Assembly (NCBI RefSeq): GCF_029892105.1
Contig: NZ_JARZAJ010000001.1
Span: 305,914-369,913, forward strand
Direction: 5' to 3'
DNA: 64,000 bases
DNA from: Kitasatospora sp. GP82
Lineage (GTDB): Bacteria; Actinomycetota; Actinomycetes; Streptomycetales; Streptomycetaceae
The first letter of the stretch is position 1, and each line of letters opens with the position of its first letter. The notes under the pieces were generated by a model. It was not told the origin of the DNA. It worked only from the letters and a program-made list of their open reading frames with translations, and made no database searches. The position numbers and the translations under genes are program-made. Shown one piece after another: positions 61,426 through 64,000 of this stretch.

Positions 61426-62292
61426 ATGAACCTGCTGCTCGCCGAGGTGGCCCAGGCCACCCAGCGGTTGGCCGCGGCCGGTGTGCCGTCGCCGCGCTTC
61501 GACGCGGAGGAGCTCGCGGCGTACATCCACAACGTCAAGCGCAGCCAGCTGCACACCGTGGCGGACGCCGACTTCGACGCCCGCTACTGGGAGGCGATCT
61601 CGCGCCGCGAGGCGCGCGAACCCCTGCAGCACATCACCGGGCGGGCGTTCTTCCGCTACCTGGAACTCGAGGTCGGCCCGGGGGTGTTCGTGCCCCGCCC
61701 GGAGACCGAGACGGTCGTCGAGTGGGCCATAAACGCCGTCCGCGACATGGACGTCGCCGAGCCACTGATCGTGGACCTGTGCACCGGCTCCGGCGCGATC
61801 GCCCTGGCTCTCGCGCAGGAACTGCCGCGCTCCACCGTGCACGCCTTCGAGCTGGACGAGCGCGCGCTGGAGTACACCCGCCGCAACATCGCCGCCAGCG
61901 GCGACCGGGCCAGAGTGACCCTGCACGCCGGGGACGCCACCCGCGCCTTCGAGGACGACCGCTCCTGGGACGGCCGTTTCGACCTGGTGATCAGCAATCC
62001 GCCGTACATCCCGCTCACCGAGTGGGAGTACGTCGCACCCGAGGCCCGCGACCACGACCCGCAACTGGCCCTGTTCTCCGGCGAGGACGGACTGGACACC
62101 ATCCGCGGCATCGAACGGGTCGCGGCCCGGCTGCTGCGGCCCGGCGGTGCGGTCGTCATCGAGCACGCCGACACCCAGGGCGGGCAGGTGCCGTGGATCT
62201 TCAACGAGGAGGGCGGCTGGACGGACGCAGCCGACCACCGCGACCTCAACAACCGGCCGCGTTTCACAACCGCCCGAAGGGCGTCGTTGTGA
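61426..62292 (+). CDS. prmC: Release factor glutamine methyltransferase
   Basis: 288 residues. SAM-binding VDLCTGSGAIALALAQ and the catalytic NPPY motif (VISNPPYIPL, about 189-192) that methylates the Gln of the GGQ loop in RF1/RF2. N-terminal helical domain recognises the release factor. ATG at 61426 behind AAAGGGGACGG. The last codons (TARRASL) lie inside the first unit of a 42-bp tandem repeat, so the C-terminus may have been set by the repeat. Confidence 0.95.
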   Translation: MNLLLAEVAQATQRLAAAGVPSPRFDAEELAAYIHNVKRSQLHTVADADFDARYWEAISRREAREPLQHITGRAFFRYLELEVGPGVFVPRPETETVVEWAINAVRDMDVAEPLIVDLCTGSGAIALALAQELPRSTVHAFELDERALEYTRRNIAASGDRARVTLHAGDATRAFEDDRSWDGRFDLVISNPPYIPLTEWEYVAPEARDHDPQLALFSGEDGLDTIRGIERVAARLLRPGGAVVIEHADTQGGQVPWIFNEEGGWTDAADHRDLNNRPRFTTARRASL

Positions 62293-62420
62293 ACGATCGG
62301 GCAGAGCACGACCGCCCGAAGGGCGTCGTTGTGAACGATCGGGCAGAGCACGACCGCCCGAGGGGCGTCGTTGTGAACGATCGGGCAGAGCACGACCGCC
62401 CGAAGGGCTTCGCTGTGAAC
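62271..62420. repeat. 42-bp tandem repeat between prmC and the Sua5 gene
   Basis: Units beginning CGCCCGAAGGGCG start at 62271, 62313, 62355 and 62397 (exact 42-bp period; the last is partial and diverged). Each contains a small GAA-loop hairpin followed by TCGTTGTGAACGATCGGGC. The prmC stop codon is in the first unit. 42 is a multiple of three, so 14-residue repeats appear in open frames on both strands without gene signals. Confidence 0.92.
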
Positions 62421-62467
62421 CACGTTGTCCGGACTGACCTGAGCCATCTCGGAAGGGGAGCGCACCG

Positions 62468-63115
62468 ATGAGCCGCCGATACGACTGTGCCGATACCGGG
62501 GACCGCGCCACGGGCCTGCGCGAGGCCGCCTCGGCGATCCGCCGCGGCGAGCTGGTCGTGCTGCCTACGGACACCCTGTACGGGATCGGCGCGGACGCCT
62601 TCAGCCCCGAGGCCGTGGGCGGTCTGCTGGCCGCCAAGGGCCGGGGCCGCAACATGCCCTCGCCGGTGCTGGTCGGCTCGCCGACCACGCTGCACGGCCT
62701 GGTCACCGACTTCTCCGAGCAGGCCTGGGAACTGGTCGACGCCTTCTGGCCGGGTGGCCTGACGCTGGTCGCCAAGCACCAGCCCTCGCTCCGCTGGGAC
62801 CTCGGCGAGACCCGCGGCACCGTGGCGGTCCGGATGCCGCTGCACCCGGTCGCCATCGAGCTGCTCAACAGCACGGGACCGCTGGCCGTCTCCAGTGCCA
62901 ACAAGAGCGGCAGCCCGGCGCCCGCCACCTGCGACGACGCCTTCGCCCAGCTCGGCGAGTCGGTCGCGGTCTACCTGGACGGCGGCACGGCCGACCATGC
63001 CACCGCCTCCACCATCGTGGACGTCACGGGCAAGGTCCCGGTCCTGCTGCGGGCCGGCGCGGTCAGCGTCGAGCAGCTGAGGGAGGTCGTACCGGACCTG
63101 GAGGCCGGCAGTTGA
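62468..63115 (+). CDS. Threonylcarbamoyl-AMP synthase (TsaC/Sua5/YrdC type)
   Basis: 215 residues. GELVVLPTDTLYGIGADAFS opens the YrdC fold; KGRGRNMPSPVLVG, FWPGGLTLVAK, GTVAVRMPLHPVAIELL and GPLAVSSANKSG complete the ATP/threonine/bicarbonate site. Makes threonylcarbamoyl-adenylate for the t6A37 modification of ANN-decoding tRNAs. The short form lacks the Sua5 C-terminal domain. ATG at 62468 behind GGAAGGGGAG. Its stop overlaps the next start codon by 4 bp. Confidence 0.93.
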   Translation: MSRRYDCADTGDRATGLREAASAIRRGELVVLPTDTLYGIGADAFSPEAVGGLLAAKGRGRNMPSPVLVGSPTTLHGLVTDFSEQAWELVDAFWPGGLTLVAKHQPSLRWDLGETRGTVAVRMPLHPVAIELLNSTGPLAVSSANKSGSPAPATCDDAFAQLGESVAVYLDGGTADHATASTIVDVTGKVPVLLRAGAVSVEQLREVVPDLEAGS

Positions 63116-63813
63116 GAGCGGCCTCGCTGCACGGTGCCGGTCCGGCCTCCGGCATACCCGGGTACCCCGGGTACCTGGCCATCGCACCCCGGCCGGTGGA
63201 CACCTTCCGGATCCTGTTCGTCTGCACCGGCAACATCTGCCGATCGCCGATCGCCGAGCGGCTGACCCGGCACGAGCTGGACGTCCGGCTGCGCGGTGCG
63301 GCCGCAGGCCGGATCGTGGTCGAGAGCGCCGGTACCTGGGGCCACGAGGGCGCGCCGATGGAGGCGCACGCGGCGACGGTCCTGGACGAGTACGGCGCGG
63401 ACAGCGCGGACTTCGTCGGACGTGAGCTGCTGGACGAACACGTGGTCGAGGCCGACCTGGTGCTCACCGCGACCCTCGACCACCGCGCCCAGGTCATCTC
63501 GATGGGCCACACGGCCGGGCTGCGCACCTTCACGCTCAAGGAGTTCACCCGCCTGGTACAGCGGATCGACCCGAGCACCCTGCCGGATCCGCGCGGTGGC
63601 ACGCAGGTCACCCAGCGGGCCCGTGCGCTGGTCCGCTCGGCGGCCGCCCTGCGCGGCTGGCTGCTGGCAGCCTCCCCGGAGGCGGACGAGGTGCACGACC
63701 CGTACGGCGCGCCGATCGGGATGTTCCGCAACTGCGGCGAAGAGATATTCGACGCGCTCGACCCGGTGGTGACGGCGCTGACCGGCGTCCCGGGCCACTG
63801 CGGCGGTTTTTAG
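63112..63813 (+). CDS. Low-molecular-weight protein tyrosine phosphatase
   Basis: 233 residues if started at the TTG at 63112 (TTGA overlap with the upstream stop); a GTG at 63196 (VDTFRILFVC) is an alternative giving 205 residues. The P-loop C-x5-R-S is FVCTGNICRSPIAERL (Cys38, Arg44) and the general-acid Asp is in VHDPYG near the C-terminus. Removes phosphate from tyrosine in proteins, probably acting on regulators or wall-polymer synthesis. Translationally coupled to the TsaC-type gene. Ends before a large repeat region. Confidence 0.9.
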   Translation: MRAASLHGAGPASGIPGYPGYLAIAPRPVDTFRILFVCTGNICRSPIAERLTRHELDVRLRGAAAGRIVVESAGTWGHEGAPMEAHAATVLDEYGADSADFVGRELLDEHVVEADLVLTATLDHRAQVISMGHTAGLRTFTLKEFTRLVQRIDPSTLPDPRGGTQVTQRARALVRSAAALRGWLLAASPEADEVHDPYGAPIGMFRNCGEEIFDALDPVVTALTGVPGHCGGF

Positions 63814-64000
63814 TTCCCCGCGCCCCTGACGAGCCCACCGTTGCCCGTGGAACCGCCGTGGTTCCCCGGGCCCCTGTAAGGCCGGCCTCTGCCGCTGGGG
63901 CCGCTGTGGTTCCCCGGGCCCCTGTAAGGCCGGCCTCTGCCGCTGGGGCCGCTGTGGTTCCCCGGGCCCCTGTAAGGCCGGCCTCTGCCGCTGGGGCCGC
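63812..64000. repeat. Dispersed GC-rich repeat followed by a 48-bp tandem repeat
   Basis: AGTTCCCCGCGCCCCTGACG at about 63812 is the reverse form of the dispersed repeat found after other genes. From about 63858, a 48-bp unit GTGGTTCCCCGGGCCCCTGT followed by AAGGCCGGCC..CCGCTGGGGCCGCT is repeated almost identically about three times and runs past the window end. No gene is present in this stretch. Confidence 0.9.

Overview
The window comes from a high-GC actinobacterium, almost certainly Streptomycetaceae (Streptomyces or Kitasatospora). The grounds are strong GC bias at third codon positions (long spurious ORFs antisense to nearly every real gene), a nickel superoxide dismutase with its maturation peptidase, a fused 2-oxoglutarate decarboxylase/dehydrogenase (Kgd), an actinobacterial Rho with a large Arg/Glu/Ala-rich insert, and many GTG/TTG starts. 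It reads as chromosomal core DNA with small decayed accessory patches. No prophage, integrase, transposase, CRISPR array or biosynthetic gene cluster was seen.

Layout. 0-2 kb: N-terminus of a GNAT acetyltransferase, sodN/sodX as a divergent pair, a CGNR zinc-finger protein. 2-6 kb: polar amino-acid ABC transporter operon (two substrate-binding lipoproteins, permease, ATPase). 6.7-9.3 kb: malic enzyme and an MDR oxidoreductase. 9.4-11.4 kb: PadR regulator plus a DUF4097-like beta-repeat protein. 11.6-18 kb: small DUF6104-type protein, kgd, a two-component system. 18.5-24.7 kb: rhomboid-like membrane protein, lon, a Cys-type leader peptide, GtrA protein, DUF3533-like membrane protein, MarR regulator. 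24.9-31.2 kb: MFS exporter, PiT phosphate transporter behind a textbook PHO box, NlpC/P60 endopeptidase, ClC channel. 31.3-38.5 kb: YdeP-type molybdopterin oxidoreductase, then a partly decayed sulfur-scavenging locus (FAD/NAD protein, truncated ABC permease, Cys-Cys leader peptide with an intrinsic terminator, LLM flavin monooxygenase, truncated GNAT) and an SRPBCC protein. 38.5-47.8 kb: a kinase remnant, FAH hydrolase, TetR regulator, DUF885 protein, MFS transporter, PfkB remnant, secreted trypsin-like protease, membrane methyltransferase, small secreted protein. 48-64 kb: tRNA-Arg(CCG), response regulator, then the conserved block argS-lysA-hom-thrC-thrB-rho-LCP-rpmE-prfA-prmC-Sua5/TsaC-LMW phosphatase, with the same gene order as the argS-to-Sua5 segment of Mycobacterium.

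How the genes work together. The right end joins lysine and threonine synthesis to transcription termination (Rho), the ribosome (L31), translation termination (RF1 and its methyltransferase PrmC), tRNA t6A modification and cell-wall polymer attachment (LCP). The left end couples antioxidant defence, amino-acid uptake and the 2-oxoglutarate node. Regulatory sequence is unusually legible: a candidate s-SodF-type RNA in the sodN 3'UTR, PadR-type and MarR-type palindromes, a PHO box, sigma-R-like promoters before rpmE and possibly rho, and two leader peptides of the actinobacterial cysteine-responsive type. Intergenic DNA is rich in short tandem repeats (8, 18, 27, 42 and 48 bp) and in a dispersed GC-rich inverted repeat found just downstream of stop codons.
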